Part shown: positions 23,560-48,192 of the stretch, piece by piece
Layout of the letters: each line of letters begins with the position of its first letter
Position numbering within the stretch: position 1 is the first letter of the stretch
DNA from: Acanthaster planci
Taxonomy: Eukaryota; Echinodermata; Asteroidea; Valvatida; Acanthasteridae
DNA: 64,000 nt
Reading direction: 5' to 3'
Assembly: GCF_001949145.1 (NCBI RefSeq)
Contig: NW_019091478.1
Coordinates: 54,341 to 118,340 of the forward strand
Position numbers and translations under genes: made by a program
Notes under the pieces: generated by a model
The model's database searches: none
What the model saw: the letters and a program-made list of their open reading frames with translations, nothing else
Told to the model about the DNA's origin: nothing

Positions 23560-25362
23560 ATGGACTCGCGACTGAGTTTAGCAGAATCCTTGTGGCTCGT
23601 TGTTGTTACTGCAACGATGGCTCTGCTAAATTGTAAGTTGGCAGGGATCGTTTTCATAGCGAGTAATGTTATCCCGAGATCGAATTGAATTACCAGTTAT
23701 CTAGGAATGATTTGTCGTTATTCTGATGGTAACTCTAAAGCCAATAAATCTCAAAGTTGTCATTTTCCAAGTGATGTTTTTAGAAAGAAAATGTAACTGG
23801 GATCATTGTGAAGGGGGACACAGACTGCAGGTTAAAGAGAACTTAACTGAGTGTATACCGGTACCTAGGAGAATTGAACCCATGGACTGGATCTCCTAAT
23901 TTCTCAGTTTTTTTATTATTAACCCGAAAACACAACTAGAAGGGTTTGTTGAACATTCGACGCCACTTATCATTCTTACAAGTCCACAAGTCACTGATGG
24001 GCTCATTACGATGGCTACGGTGCAAAATTGAAACTATTTTCTTTAAATATTTCTCTCTGTCTCAAGTTTTTTTAAGTGAACATATTCAACCGTTATATAC
24101 TTGGGTTTTAGGCCAGTCAGTTTCTGAGCCAGGCACACACAAATGCCTCAAGTTTCACTGTGAGCGTTTTCATTACTTACTGGTGACTATATCTTACAGG
24201 TCCGGGAGTGGAGGGAAACACATGTCCCAGCTCCTACCCCTTCTATTCCTGCCCACGACCTGGTGACCTGACCAAAGACACGGTGTGCTGTATGCGCAGT
24301 AGCAGATACAGCTGCTGCACCCCTGAATACATTCAGTAAGAACAACCTGCCTATTTTATGGGTCCCACATTATTTTATTCTCTTTTAATCTTTTAATATT
24401 GCTATTAACCCAGAACCATCACCGATCAAAGAGTGATTGCAGACTTCCTTAAGCGTTTACTTCAAACTCCCTTTTCCATCTGTCCACTATATGCTTAAAT
24501 ATTACCAACAGTTACATCCCGGAATGAATAAAGGATTTCTCCGGAAAGATATTACAGTGGATGCCCCTGATGTGCGCATGTCTTGATCACCTCATTGCAG
24601 AGAGATAAGCAAATTATTGGAGTTTGCTTGACTTCCTTCCCTTCCCCCCCCCCCCGCTTTTGGAGAAAGGATGTTCTTTTTAACTGATTTAAATATAAAT
24701 CTGACATGAGATTTGATGTGGCTTGGTAACGGCTCACTGCCTGTGAGAGGGAACATAAATTCCTTTCTGTAAGGACAAGCCTATTTTGATAAACGTGACA
24801 GAAATCGTATGGCTGTCAAGCAAAAGACAAGTTAAGTTTTATCCATTGCTTCTAATGAAGTAGTTGTTGCTACGAAAACTCATGAAGTCTTAATTTCTTC
24901 TAACTATTCATAGAGTGCTACCCCATTTTTGCCATTGTATCTATACAGACTAAAATGGTTTTCCATATTATTTTGTGTTTTTTATCCACACATCTCTTCT
25001 TTATAACAATGAATTTACTGCTTGGATTTCTTTTTAACAGAGGGTGGGGTATTGCTTTGATAGTTGTCGGCTGCATCTTTTTCACCACCCTCATAACCGT
25101 CTCCATTTGCCTCTGTTGCCGCAAGAGGAAACGCCAAGAGTACACCATCATCCGAGACAACTGCCCTCAGCCCCACCAGCACGGGGTGATCGTCGTCTCG
25201 GCCCCGCCACCCCCACCTGGCCAGTACGGTTACAGCGCCATGGCCTACCCGCCCTCGAACGTCAGTCTCCCACCACCCTACCAATCCAAGCCACCGGTAG
25301 CGCAGTCATCACCGAGACAGCAGGGCAATGAACTCAGCGAAAATGAGGAAGATGCTGTTTAG
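23560..25362 (+). CDS. Shisa-like single-pass membrane adaptor, 176 aa, 3 exons, complete
   Basis: Coding exons 23560-23632, 24200-24335 and 25041-25362 join in phase (531 bases). Residues 1-24 form a signal peptide. Residues 25-64 form a cysteine-rich ectodomain with C25, C33, C42, paired C54-C55 and paired C63-C64, arranged as F-x2-CP...CC...RY-x-CC, the Shisa/CYYR/VOPP1 pattern. A transmembrane helix covers about 71-92, followed by CLCC and a basic stop-transfer run at 97-101. The cytoplasmic tail is proline-rich, with PPPPPG at 125-130 and a PPPY motif at 147-150 that should bind WW domains such as those of NEDD4-type ligases, and it ends in an acidic run. Shisa-like proteins act as trafficking adaptors for other membrane proteins; the partner here is unknown. 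The first ATG in frame was chosen; upstream codons offer only GTG. Confidence 0.85.
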
Positions 25363-25451
25363 GCAAATTTTGAGGGCTGCGCTTACCTAGCTGGCTATGC
25401 AAATGGTTAAAATTTCGTCTTTTCTTAAACACGTGGTTAAAGACATAAGGG

Positions 25452-25457
25452 AATAAA
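25452..25457 (+). other. poly(A) signal of the Shisa-like gene
   Basis: AATAAA lies 90 bases after the stop at 25362, followed by a G/T-rich stretch. It predicts a very short 3' UTR. Confidence 0.65.
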
Positions 25458-28400
25458 GACGGGGGTTTACAGTGAAGGAGAACGAATATCTAAAAAAAAA
25501 ACTAGATTTTGTGGAAACTTGTGTCATCGGGGATCTGTTCTTAATTATGACGACATCGACGGTGCCGTGATGGCGATGGTTGGTAACGAGGAATAGGATG
25601 GCAGCGGATAGTGCAGTGACGGCAATGTTCAAGTTTGTCGATGGCACGGTCAGGGGTTATTTAGACTAGTGATCCTGAATGAGAAAAGATAATTACGGTC
25701 GCTAATTAGAGAAGGCGCAGGTTGCTATCCCAGAGTATGCAAAAAAAGCAGGTGCGATCAGTCACCGGTCGATTTGGCCGTAATCAAGGATGAATCTAGA
25801 ACCAAAGTTTCGGGGGCCGAACTGGGTTTCTTTTTTTCGGGGGGGGGGCAAAACTTTAATTTTAAACTTTTTTTTTAATGTATGTAACCTTTTATGGCAC
25901 TTCTGAGTGGTGAGTAAATAGGGGTTTTTGGATCAAGTGCTTTGTCCCAAAAGATTCGCCTTTCTCTCATCACTTTTAAAAATGGCTCATTTTTGGTTGG
26001 CCAAGCTCCCGTTGGACACCCCCCCCAACTGCCCTTTAATCGATATCACAGAACAAAATATACCAGACAAAACAGATCATTGTTTGACTCAATACCGTTT
26101 GGATGAATTATGTCAAAATCAAAGTGGCTTAGGCTAGTGCACGAAGCTGATGTACTTAGATGATCGTCAGTGGTCACAGTTGCATAAATTAATGCATTTT
26201 ACTTCCGTTTTCGGGGGTTCGGCTTTAAGGACACTACAGATGCCAAATTTAGTTGTCTGTTTTCAAGCATGGCAGAAGAATATAATAGACGGCGCTGTTT
26301 GGTCTGAGCATTCATTGCCCGACAGGCTTTGGTGTTCATCCGCACCACATAGCGCCCTCATCTAATATAGCAGCCGTGCTTCTCAGACAGTCACTGGGTA
26401 CCGCTTTGGCTTGGAAGCAACACTCAATTTCATTTCGCTTCGCTCTTCTAGCAGGCTTACTCAAGCTGGGGAGAGTAGATACCCCGGCTTCCCCTTTTGT
26501 TTCACCTAAGTTGGGCAACAGGATTATAGATTGTTTTGTTCACTGATAGTCCATATATTAATCACGTTCCTCATGTCGCAGTGCCAACATCGACTTACTT
26601 TTCCCGCCGAATTCATAATGAAATTGTCACTATTATGTGCGTAAGTTTTATAAGTGGTATAAATGGGACTCCGTATTTAGGAGTTTGCGGCGTTCTTCGC
26701 ATTATATTCGGCATTGAGTCATCGTTTTCATCAGTGATTGGACACGAAGTTTTTCATTTGTTTCGTGACTGAATCTAGGAAATCAGCTTAGAAAGTGGAA
26801 AAGACAATGCAAAAACTAATAAACATATTGAAAATGACGCAATGGATGGTTTAATACATGAGTGACTTCCATAGCGCAATGACTATACTGCCAGCGAATG
26901 TATCTTTTCATCACTATAAATTGTTTGTTAAAAAGATAGTACGTAGTCTTTTCTAGTTTAGGGAAAGGTATTCAGTGCAGTCTGCCATTTCAACTGGGCT
27001 GTCCCACATACAGTGCCCATCACTGAAATTTACCAGTGGAAACCCCAAAGAGGGAAGTTTAAGAAATGCCAAACTGGACATTTTCACGCAAATAAATTGT
27101 GCAAATTAGTGCCAACCCTCGCTTTAACTCTAACGGTTACAATGGTTCTGCGTTTTGAAGATGATTAATTGGGTTCACGAAAAAATCCTTTATTCAGAAA
27201 GTGATTCATGGGCATTTATTTCACACAACCCCCACTGACTGATTCCAGGATTCATTAGGCATTCTTTAAATATTAGATTCATCGAATCACTTTTGGATTC
27301 ACTAAACAGCGTTTACTTTTGTATTTTCTTCCCGTGTATTTAAAATGACTTTCGTTTCATGGCCAGTAGAATAGTTGGTAATTGGCATGTATTCATGTGG
27401 CCGTTTCCAATGGTTAATGTTGTAAATGCATGTAGACCAGGCGTCGTGGCTTTGATTCATTTTACCTCTCATTCATTTGATATTGATTGTACAATTCATG
27501 TAGCCTAGTAAGTTTATGATATTCATATTGTATATTTTATCAAACAGAATGTTGAATCTTGATTTGGGGAAGTGTGCTCACATAACGTCCCCTTTTCCAG
27601 TGCCTTTGGGGTATTTGGGTATTAACATTAAAAGCACGGGAGTGGAGGTGTAACATTAGTAAGAAAGGAAATCTGAAAACTGAAACAAGTGTAGCTATAA
27701 AAGCCGTATCCCTTTGGCATAGTGTCACACAAAAACCACGCCCCTCACCATTTCTTTGATTACATCATACAATTACCATTTTTATTCATATTCTCTTTTA
27801 GTGCTGAGCGCTTCAAACAAAAAATCCAGCGCCAACAAAACATCCTCAGACGGTGCATGGTACTGTACTAAACAATACGGTTTCTCATCTGTATTACATT
27901 ATAGAAATTGATATCTACGAACGTTTACACCTTACAATGGAAATGTCTGCGACATGTTTTTAAAAATCCAACTTCATCCTTTTCCATCTTTCAAGATGAT
28001 CCCTTCTATAGTTACCACCACACCTTAACACAGATCACAAACAAAAATCCTGCTCAAAGATACATATTCTGAACCCCCCTTTTCAACCGTCAATCATGAA
28101 TAATTCAAACCCTGTTCATCAGGGTTATTTATTTGCTCGATTTCAACTGAAGACAAAACGCAGACAGAAATCTCCCGCTTAGCTACCAAGCAGTGCTAAG
28201 ATTTTCTTCTATAATATAAAAGAAACTTGAAATCGTGGAATTAATTTTTTTTTTCCTAAACTGCGTTCTGTTTTACAAGGTAAAGTCAGCAAAATCCTCA
28301 TCCCTGCATACTATACAGAGTCAGAAATGTGTCTGGAATTTTTCAGGAAAAAATTAAGAAAGGGTAGATATTTTTCGAATTTACAGCAAAATGCACAGAA

Positions 28401-30135
28401 TCACTTACTGATTTCTATTCAATTCAAACCATACCAAGCCATTAACTCAGCCTAATCCATCTTCATCATATAAAATCAACACGTTCAAGGTTAGCAGGTA
28501 AGATAGCATGCAGACTGGTAACCATTACCTGTGGTTAGCGGTCAGCACTGTGCCAATGTGTGGTACCACACCAATATGGCTACAGGAAACCAAAAAAGAA
28601 AGGATCGAGGACCATTACTCGCACCTCAGAGAGATTTCACTACAATGTACTTAGTTTTGGGTGCAAGCAAAATGGTCGCATGAGCACTTTGGAAATTTGG
28701 CAACACTATTGTGTTGATTGGAACATTCAGGACAGGCTTTGCTAGATGTTGAAGAAAATGTACCTGTGACACCGTGTGCTGGCTGAAGCAATTCCTGTTT
28801 CACCACACACACTTCAAAACAATTCTAACTGCTTTCTCCATCCATGTTTTCTGACCATCTGTCTTTTCTCTTTAAGAGCCCTGACACCAAATCCCTCCCC
28901 CCAAACACGGACAGCTAGTACCTGAGGCTCTCCCATCTTAAGCCCACATTTGGTACGTATGGCAAAATGCCTTCAGAATCTCTAAGAAATATACATGACA
29001 CATACTGTGATCACAGTTTTCTAAAAGCGGGGCTCCATTTTGAAAATGCTGGAAAAGATTCCCCATCATTTACTTTCAGACCAGATTCAGAGACCAGAAC
29101 ACACAAGAACTAATGTTAACTGAGGGCAAACCAGTCACTAGCCCCATGTACAGCAGGCACGTCGATAAGATGAAGATTATAAAATGTTTACATTTTACAT
29201 TACATAAAGCTGATGATTAATTCAAGTAATAAAGTTACACTTAAAGCAAAGCAACTGTTCAAAATAAAAAGAATATCAAATCAAACAAACTAAGAATAAT
29301 GTTGAAGTGGATATCATCCCTCCCTAATTGTATACTACATGTATCATGTTTATGTACATTATAAAGTTATTAGGAATGAGGGAAAACGGGGAAAAATATT
29401 AGCTGGTTTCTACATTTTACCGTGCAGACAACAGGAGATTTTTGCTTCACAAGTCACATCAACAGAAGTCCAGGCCAGGCTAATTTGAGGGATTTGAACA
29501 AACTGAGCTGCATATGCTCGCTTGATTGCATGAACCAAAAAATACTCAGGCAGCTGGGAATATTCTAACTCTTTTACCTAAATGATCCCTACTTCATCCA
29601 AAAAAACTCAAAAAATTTCAGGAGCCATGTTGAAAATATTAACGCCATTTCAATGAACATGCTGGTTGAGCGTACCTCCAAATATATCTCCACTCTAAGT
29701 GCATTAACCTTTCCTGCATGTGAGCTTCACTGCACAGGCTGAATGCAGCCGCACTGCATACACACTCTTCTACCAGCCAACACTGAAAAAGTCAGAAATT
29801 GGAACGCCCACTTTCCGAGCCCATAGCAAAACAAGCAGCTGTACAAGAGAAGCTGTTTACATGTAAAAGTACGCACAAACATTTGCGTGTGTAATAACGG
29901 CCATTTTGACAGAGCAAATAGCGCCCTCATTTTTCTGCGATAGTGGTGTAGTACCCTCTTGGGCAGAGACCTTTTACCTTTTATTTTTTTCTTCTGTTTC
30001 ATACGAATCAGAAAGTTCCAATTTTTTGTAGTTTGAACACTTAAAAATTGGGATCGGTGCCAGTTAAATTGAAACAGTCAGCATGTATGCACTCTGGACG
30101 GGGGATGCTGTGCAGTCTGCCTTGCCTTTCCCCAG

Positions 30136-30288
30136 GTTCATCTTTTCAATATCCCGGGATGTCCCGGGCTATGGATGCCCGCAATGCACTCTTAACATGT
30201 CAGGCGTGGAGCTGGCGGCAATACGCACTGAGAGTCAGGACCTGCCACGGGAATTGAAAAAACTGCCCCAGCTCCATGATGAACTGTA
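30136..30288 (+). CDS. coding-like terminal segment of unknown origin
   Basis: A good polypyrimidine tract and CAG (about 30133-30135) precede an open frame of about 50 codons ending in TAA at 30286-30288. Third-position G/C bias is strong in its second half. The peptide includes VPGYGCPQCTLNMSG, with a CxxC pair, and ends LHDEL. I do not recognise it and found no upstream partner exon, so it may be a lone exon, a decayed retrocopy or chance. Confidence 0.22.
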
Positions 30289-30480
30289 ACATTGAACCAC
30301 CGTACCATCTTGCTAAACTTACTGTGCCAACAGAAACATAACCTTGCTTTGGCAGAACATTGAGCTAACCTTTTCAGGATGTTTCGCTGGTTGATGTACT
30401 TATGATGTGCGTGCCTACATTTCCACAATTAAAGCAATGAACCCAGTCTAGTGTTCCAACAGCGCACACCTGAAATGATG

Positions 30481-30504
30481 TGCGTCCGAGGTCAATCGGA
30501 CGCA
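30481..30504. repeat. perfect hairpin, 9-bp GC-rich stem
   Basis: TGCGTCCGA, a 6-base loop, then TCGGACGCA. It sits at the 5' edge of a GC-richer island (30475-30690) that is open in several frames on both strands. Confidence 0.6.
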
Positions 30505-32072
30505 AATGCCAAGTCTACCATAACAGCGCGGCTGTACGTGGACTCGCAGGCGTGCTTTGTTTCCGACTGACCTCGCTGCTTGTTGTTGCTGGAAGTCAGC
30601 GCTCCAGCTTCCAGCCTCTGAGAGCAGAGGGCATCAAAGATGGTGTGCTCAACACTCATCAGCACTACAAATTCGGTTCTCAACCCTAAAACTGGATGGC
30701 AAAGCTTTGGTCACTTGTCCAGGACATTGCAATCATAAATATTTGTTTATGTACAGCACTAAAACAGCTTCTAAGCAGAATTTATGTTACAGCTTCGTGT
30801 AATACATGGAGGTGGAAACTGTGTCAGATTGTTTGCAGTAAGTTGATTATTACGGGGTACTATGAAAGCCAAAGGACTTGGATCCACACACAAGTTACCC
30901 TTTTATGTACATTCAACGTGAAACACTTAGCCAAAAAGAAGGTGTAGATACGACACGGTACTAAAACAAGAACCGATACGGGCCGATATTCATTTAGGTG
31001 TTAAATTATTGGAACCTCCGGGGTTTGTTACTTGTGCAATGAAAGGCATCTCCAACACATGTACTAAGGTACTCACTACCCAAGATGCTGTCATGTTGGC
31101 TTAATCCTTGGAATAACAGTCATATTTGTGATCCTCTGTGGAATTGATCAAGCAATTGAGTTTAACCTGAGGGCTTTGAGGGAAAAAATGTTTGCCTGTC
31201 AACTGGGCAATGCCAATACTCCCCACACAAAAGTGCACTGAAGATACAACGCTCTCCGCGATGACTCTATATGGGTCAGGTTGAAATGCGCTCATTTGCT
31301 TATCTGGGGACTACTGCAGGTTTCTTGGAGGGTTACTGCCTGGCTGCTAACCCCTATCATAATGTCCAGGATTAAAATATCGGTGTCCATCTTAAAAGCA
31401 ACATCTAAAGAACATTGGGTCCAGTAGAACAAGGGTCGTTTCTGTTTGCTGTTTCACTGTGAAGCGAGGTTAAGTGGGCATGCAGTCCGGATGTGGTCTT
31501 ACAAAGTGTGGTTTAATTACAGCAAAGGGATCACGTCATTTAAGTCCCTGGGCAAGCTAGTTAACCAAAATAATTTCTTCACTTGTGAGCAAATGGACAC
31601 CTATGAGCGCATTAAGTGACATCTTTCGGAATTAGATGTGCTACTTGAATAAACTCAGTGTGGGCATATGGTGGTGTGTTTTACACACTTTAGAAGTCCC
31701 ATGCACTTTGCATAAAATATAACATTACGTACATGTACACCTCCATCAGGAGCATGCAGGGGCTGTTCTGGAACCTCACCCCCTCCAACAATTCCTCACA
31801 TCAGGGTACTTACATGTACATCCAGGCAATAGCCCTGCTGATATTCATAAACTGTTTGAAGTATTTCAAACTTTCAAGAAAGTCAAGAAGAATCACATAA
31901 TGAGAGTTCGAGAAAACTACACCTACCATCCAGAAACTTTTTTGGGGGGAGCTACTGGGCCCGTGATGGGCAAATGTGAACCTCCTGGGTGTTCTAGCGA
32001 TGTGACCGGGGGGGTTGCTTGTGAAGAGAGATGACAAGGGGAGAGGAGTGGTTACGGTGACTTGCTTCTTTC

Positions 32073-43980
<11,908 letters not shown>

Positions 43981-43984
43981 CGTG

Positions 43985-44330
43985 AAAAGGCTTTCTTAGT
44001 TACCGCTAGTAGTAGTATTGGCTTACGAGCAGTACGACTTCCGGATTAATATTTACCGGTGTCTCTAAATCCCCTTAGGGTACCCCCAAATTCGAGGCTG
44101 AAAATATCCCACTAGTTACTAAGATGAATAGACAATTATCACACACAGTCTTTAACTTGGTACGTGGAAGTTACGATGGTAGTGATTTCACAGCATTTCT
44201 CATGTCGCTACGGCCTGAAATTACACAGCCCGACATTTGCAATGGCGGCGTCCCATAACGCCCCCCTCGATTTCTGCGCAAGGGGGTGACGTACTTCTGC
44301 GCATGGGTGTACAGTTAGAGAGGACCCGGA
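43985..44330 (-). promoter_or_regulatory. Rab11 promoter and 5' UTR region
   Basis: Immediately upstream of the Rab11 ATG, sequence around 44240-44310 is GC-richer. It carries a YY1-like AATGGCGGC, a CRE-like GTGACGTAC and an NRF1-like TCTGCGCATGG, a set common in TATA-less housekeeping promoters. The transcription start itself cannot be seen. Confidence 0.45.
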
Positions 44331-45580
44331 TGTACTGGCTCATTTCTAATTCTTACGATGACTCATCGTACGAGGGTTGATAAGTGCCGTGACAGATAGT
44401 ATATAATATTGATAAGATCAATAAATAAAAAATCATATCAGTTCAACCAGTGTTGGATGGGCAGAGAGCTGTTGAGGGGAGCTGCAACATTCAGAACGAT
44501 GTTAGACAGGTCAAAATCGCCATACACATCTTTACAAGATTTTAACATTTCTTAAATTCATGCGGAATTCAGGGAGAACATTTATTTCACAGCTTTGTCT
44601 CATTCTCTTCTCTTTTCCAAATTGTTTTTTCTCTGGACACTTTAATGTTTTAAATCACTGAACATTAGCATATGGCAGGATGTGGTTTTTAGCCTCAGTG
44701 GAATTGTACTCTGTACTTTTAGTTTAGCTTCAATGAAGTTTTGTTGGACACAGTTTCTGTTCAACTCTGTGATCTCATTCATTGTACAGAAAACTTTGTT
44801 TCTATTTGGTTAAATGCATCGAAATTGTACTTGTTTAAACTTTTAAAATTATCCATGCTTTCCTGGACAACTGAGGGCGCTGTTGAGACACAGTTAGTGC
44901 ATAGGCTTTTCTGAATCTGAAATCTGAAAACATTTCTGAGAAAGGAGTTGATGTTTGCTTATCGCTATGCACATGAACAACAATCAAGCAAAGAATAGAA
45001 AACTGAGTCCAGGAAAATTATACAAAAATGCAGAACTTTTTTGTATACAAACCAATGTACATTGAAACTTCTTCCTGGGATGACATCACAGTTTTGCTCA
45101 TGAATATGGAAACCATTAGCATAGAAACCATTTGGAAGTAAAATACCCTTTGAAAATCAGGTTACCTGAGACATAAAGGTGCACTTTGAAAACGTAGTTT
45201 TTAAACACTTTGAGTAAATATACGAGTGGGACTGATTTAGTCATGTACGTGTTTGCAGGAAGGGTTTGAAGACAGACACGTGAATGCTGATATGAATAGG
45301 AACGTCTCACCTGTATTATGTAGTTGGACCTCTGTCCTTTGCTCTAAGGGATCTGGGTGTGACTATAAATGAAGTGAAGACAGGACTTTAAAAATCGTGG
45401 TTTTCGGGGGCCCGGCGCTCCTGGAGTGAATTCGGATCAAGTAATCATTTCCAGGACGGCTCTGAGGAATCCTTGGTGTCATAACCAGGAAATGATTAAT
45501 AATAATAAATACTAATAAAAATGAAACATCAATGTATTAATTTAAAATCCCAAAAGTCAGCAGAGACATAAAAGATGGAA
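44331..45580. other. intergenic, no gene seen
   Basis: AT-rich sequence lies between the Rab11 promoter and the 3' end of the candidate 77-aa gene. I see no exon, repeat pair or RNA gene that I can support. Confidence 0.5.
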
Positions 45581-45586
45581 ACTTAG

Positions 45587-45593
45587 TTTTTAT
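45587..45593 (-). other. poly(A) signal immediately after the candidate 77-aa gene
   Basis: The minus strand reads CTAAAGCAATAAAAAC across the stop. The AATAAA begins about 5 bases after the stop codon, so the 3' UTR would be extremely short. Confidence 0.5.
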
Positions 45594-45597
45594 TGCT

Positions 45598-46401
45598 TTA
45601 GAGAACTGCTTTCAGCAGAGCATCTTTTTTTCGGTCGTTGCCTCGGATCGGCCACTCGTCACTGAAATTTAGTCGAGCGTCCTCTTGTGTAAGGCGGTGG
45701 TTAATGCCGCGTTTATTATTGATTGCCTTGGTGGTGGGCGGGTTTTTGTCACTGGTAGTCGATATGGAGAGCCTCGGATTTTCAAATAGAGTACATGTAA
45801 ACCAGTTATGTGACGTCACAAAAAATCGACCCGCTGGAGTTGGTTTCATTCATAAAATATGAATCATTCATCGTACGATCCTCGTTGTTTGGCGAAGGAA
45901 GACACGTGTGGGTGTGCCGGCGTTTGCGCCGTCGCGATACTTTGTCAAATCATTTTGTTTACAAAATCAGAAGAATCTGACAGCGTGCTTAACCCTGGTG
46001 ATGCTCGAGAAATATCGCCGAAAATCGTGGGCAAATCTTGATTTTCTCCAAGGACAGCCAGTGAGTAGGCACGCTTGGTAAGCCATTCACAATATTCACT
46101 GCTTAAAGTAGGCCTACTGCTAGGCCTTGTAGTAGACCTAGTAAATTTTTGTGATGCAGCAAAGAGCAAGGAAATTGACACAGCTTAGCCTCATAGGCCG
46201 ATTTACGCTGACATCACAATGTCTGAGAAAGAGAGAGTTCCGTATCTGGCCACTACAGTTCGTGACTTGCCCAACATGCCCCAGTTTAATGAACACCAAC
46301 AAATTTGAAAATACGACCTACATGTAGTAGTGAAAGTTGTTTTCATGATTTCCGTCCTCCATCGTGTCCTTGGCCGGGCTGTGTGCTGCATTTTTGGTCA
46401 T
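45598..46401 (-). CDS. candidate small gene, 77 aa, 2 exons, unknown function
   Basis: Exon 1 is 46401-46322 and exon 2 is 45751-45598. The donor is a strong GTAGGT, the acceptor CTACCAG, and the intron 570 bases. The phase-2 junction completes an Ile codon and keeps one open frame of 78 codons including the stop. The ATG has A at -3. An AATAAA follows the stop by only a few bases. The predicted protein is hydrophilic and charged, with no signal peptide or membrane segment. Exon 1 encodes MTKNAAHSPAKDTMEDG and exon 2 ends in RGNDRKKDALLKAVL. I do not recognise the family. On the opposite strand the same bases translate to hydrophobic runs, which I read as shadows. Alternatives: an unrelated CpG-rich promoter block, or a longer gene with exons I missed. 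Confidence 0.45.
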
Positions 46402-47933
46402 AGTGTACGCCTACCAGGCTACCGACTGGTTCTATCCGTACCTCGAAGAGGCTCCATTGTTGCTGTGTAGTTTAAGCCATCGAGGTAGTAAATTTCTACC
46501 TATCATGGTTTACAAGCCTGCAACCTGAACACACCACACCAGCTCGTTTGGTGCATGGTGGTGATCGTGCGGATGGCCGTAGAGAGCTTGAGAGAGTAGA
46601 CACTGGACATGCTGGAGGAGTCCAACATTTTCGGACAAAGACTAAAGCTTAGTGTTACTGTTGTGTTTCATGCGGTGAAATGTGCTCTCCCGAACGAGGT
46701 TCAACTGTTTAAATTCAGGTGTTGTTATTATCATTATGACACCTTGCTGTACATGTATCCATGAAAAGTACTAAATCTCTTCCAACCAGAAGAAGTCAAT
46801 TTTTTCTACAAACTAAATAAACGTCAAGAATACAACAAAAGTCGGCACAAAATTATATTATTCATGCTTTTACACAGATCTATTCTAACTGCAGACCAAC
46901 CCAGCACAGGTTTTTGCCATGATGTAGTGGAGTGTACAATACTGTTTATAAAGCAAATCTATCGCATGGTCCTTCTTCGGGCATCTTAAAGAGGTGTTCT
47001 AGTGAGGATACATGGTTTCCATTGCCTGACAATGTTGACGAGGAGCTCGCTCTTGTCTGATGTGTAGTTGAATAAGATGCCATTTACACGTATGTATTTT
47101 GAATGACACTGGAATAGGCCTGTGCACTGATGATGTTACACTTTGTTTACATACATGTGCACTTTCCTTTGGAGCCAGTGGGGGTTCATGGTCCCCTGAG
47201 CGTCATAGCAAATGACACACTTGAACAAAGTGTGGCGTCATCAGTACAGAGCTGTTGGAAATGAAATAACTGCTTACAAGTTGCTTTTCTGATGGCTTAC
47301 AATTTCAGTTCACTTAACTCCAGAAACCTGAGCAGTCATGGCGGGCATTGTGTGTGTAAATCTTTTGGAAGACTTCCATCTTGGACCATTACAAGTTTCA
47401 AACGTTTTTTCAACAAGTTTATTAAAAGGATGCCTCTCGAGTTTAGGGGAATACATGTATATGAAGAAAAGGGTTCATTACCTGGAGGGTGTCTGTTTGC
47501 AAAGTAGGATGAACATTGTGGTGTTTATGACACTGGAAATTGTTATACATGTATTCCTGTGTGGAATTCTTTGCAAATATTCTAATTTAGTCTTTAGTTT
47601 TGTAGTTCTGCATTAGATGGTTCATACTCCGACGTGAATTTGACCCCGAAGCAAATTCAGGCAGTATAGAATCTACGTAACACAACAGATGTGGATGTCA
47701 TCAGAAACGATATCAGTCAGACACCTTTAGAGCAAGAGTGTTAGGACTTCACAGGGACCCTGTATAGGACTATCGGGGAAAACAAAAAACTAAGAAGACT
47801 TGGAGACCAAAATTGTACCCTGTTACAAGCAGGATGCTGTATTAACAGTGTTCTTGTTATCAAGGTTCAACTGTACTTCTCATTTCCCTTAGAGGTACAT
47901 GTACATGTACCAACTGTGGCCACCTTCACAAAT

Positions 47934-48192
47934 GGGTCATTCTGTAAATTTGGGGTCCAATTTTTTCCCGTCCCTGTTACGTCTGGCATCTGATTTTTTT
48001 ACTGTTGAGAACTCATTGTTGAATTTCCAAGACTGAATGAGTACTGCAAATTACCTGCCAAAAAAATAAAAATAGTTTGAAATCAATTTCAGTGATACAT
48101 CCCTTGTCAAACATGTCAGATGGTATTGCATGTCAGAGGTAACAGGGACGGAAAAATGTCACACTTTGGCCCCTAAATTTATAGAATGACCC
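47934..48192 (+). mobile_element. ~250-bp TIR element (MITE), copy 1
   Basis: It starts GGGTCATTCTGTAAATTTGG and ends with a near reverse complement finishing GAATGACCC. Inside are GTCCCTGTTAC and, toward the other end, GTAACAGGGAC, so the arms extend inward. A TTTCCAAGA / GCAAATTACCTG block is shared with copies 2 and 3. This is the most diverged copy. No coding capacity. Confidence 0.8.

Larger units (their letters stand above)
25480..32072. other. intergenic region between Shisa-like and Rab11, partly Rab11 3' UTR
   Basis: No multi-exon gene can be built here. The part next to 32072 should include the Rab11 3' UTR, but I see no single convincing poly(A) signal to end it. Two GC-richer, coding-like islands at about 30136-30290 and 30475-30690 are listed separately. 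The rest is AT-rich single-copy-looking sequence with poly-A/T runs. Confidence 0.5.

Noticed and set aside
45638-46500. Plus-strand hydrophobic frames starting near 45702 (MPRLLLIALVVGGF) and near 46350 (SLAGLCAAFLVIVYAY)
   Set aside because: They look like a signal peptide and a membrane helix but lie exactly antisense to the two exons of the candidate 77-aa gene. The second has an in-frame TGA just upstream with no acceptor after it. Most likely shadows of hydrophilic codons.
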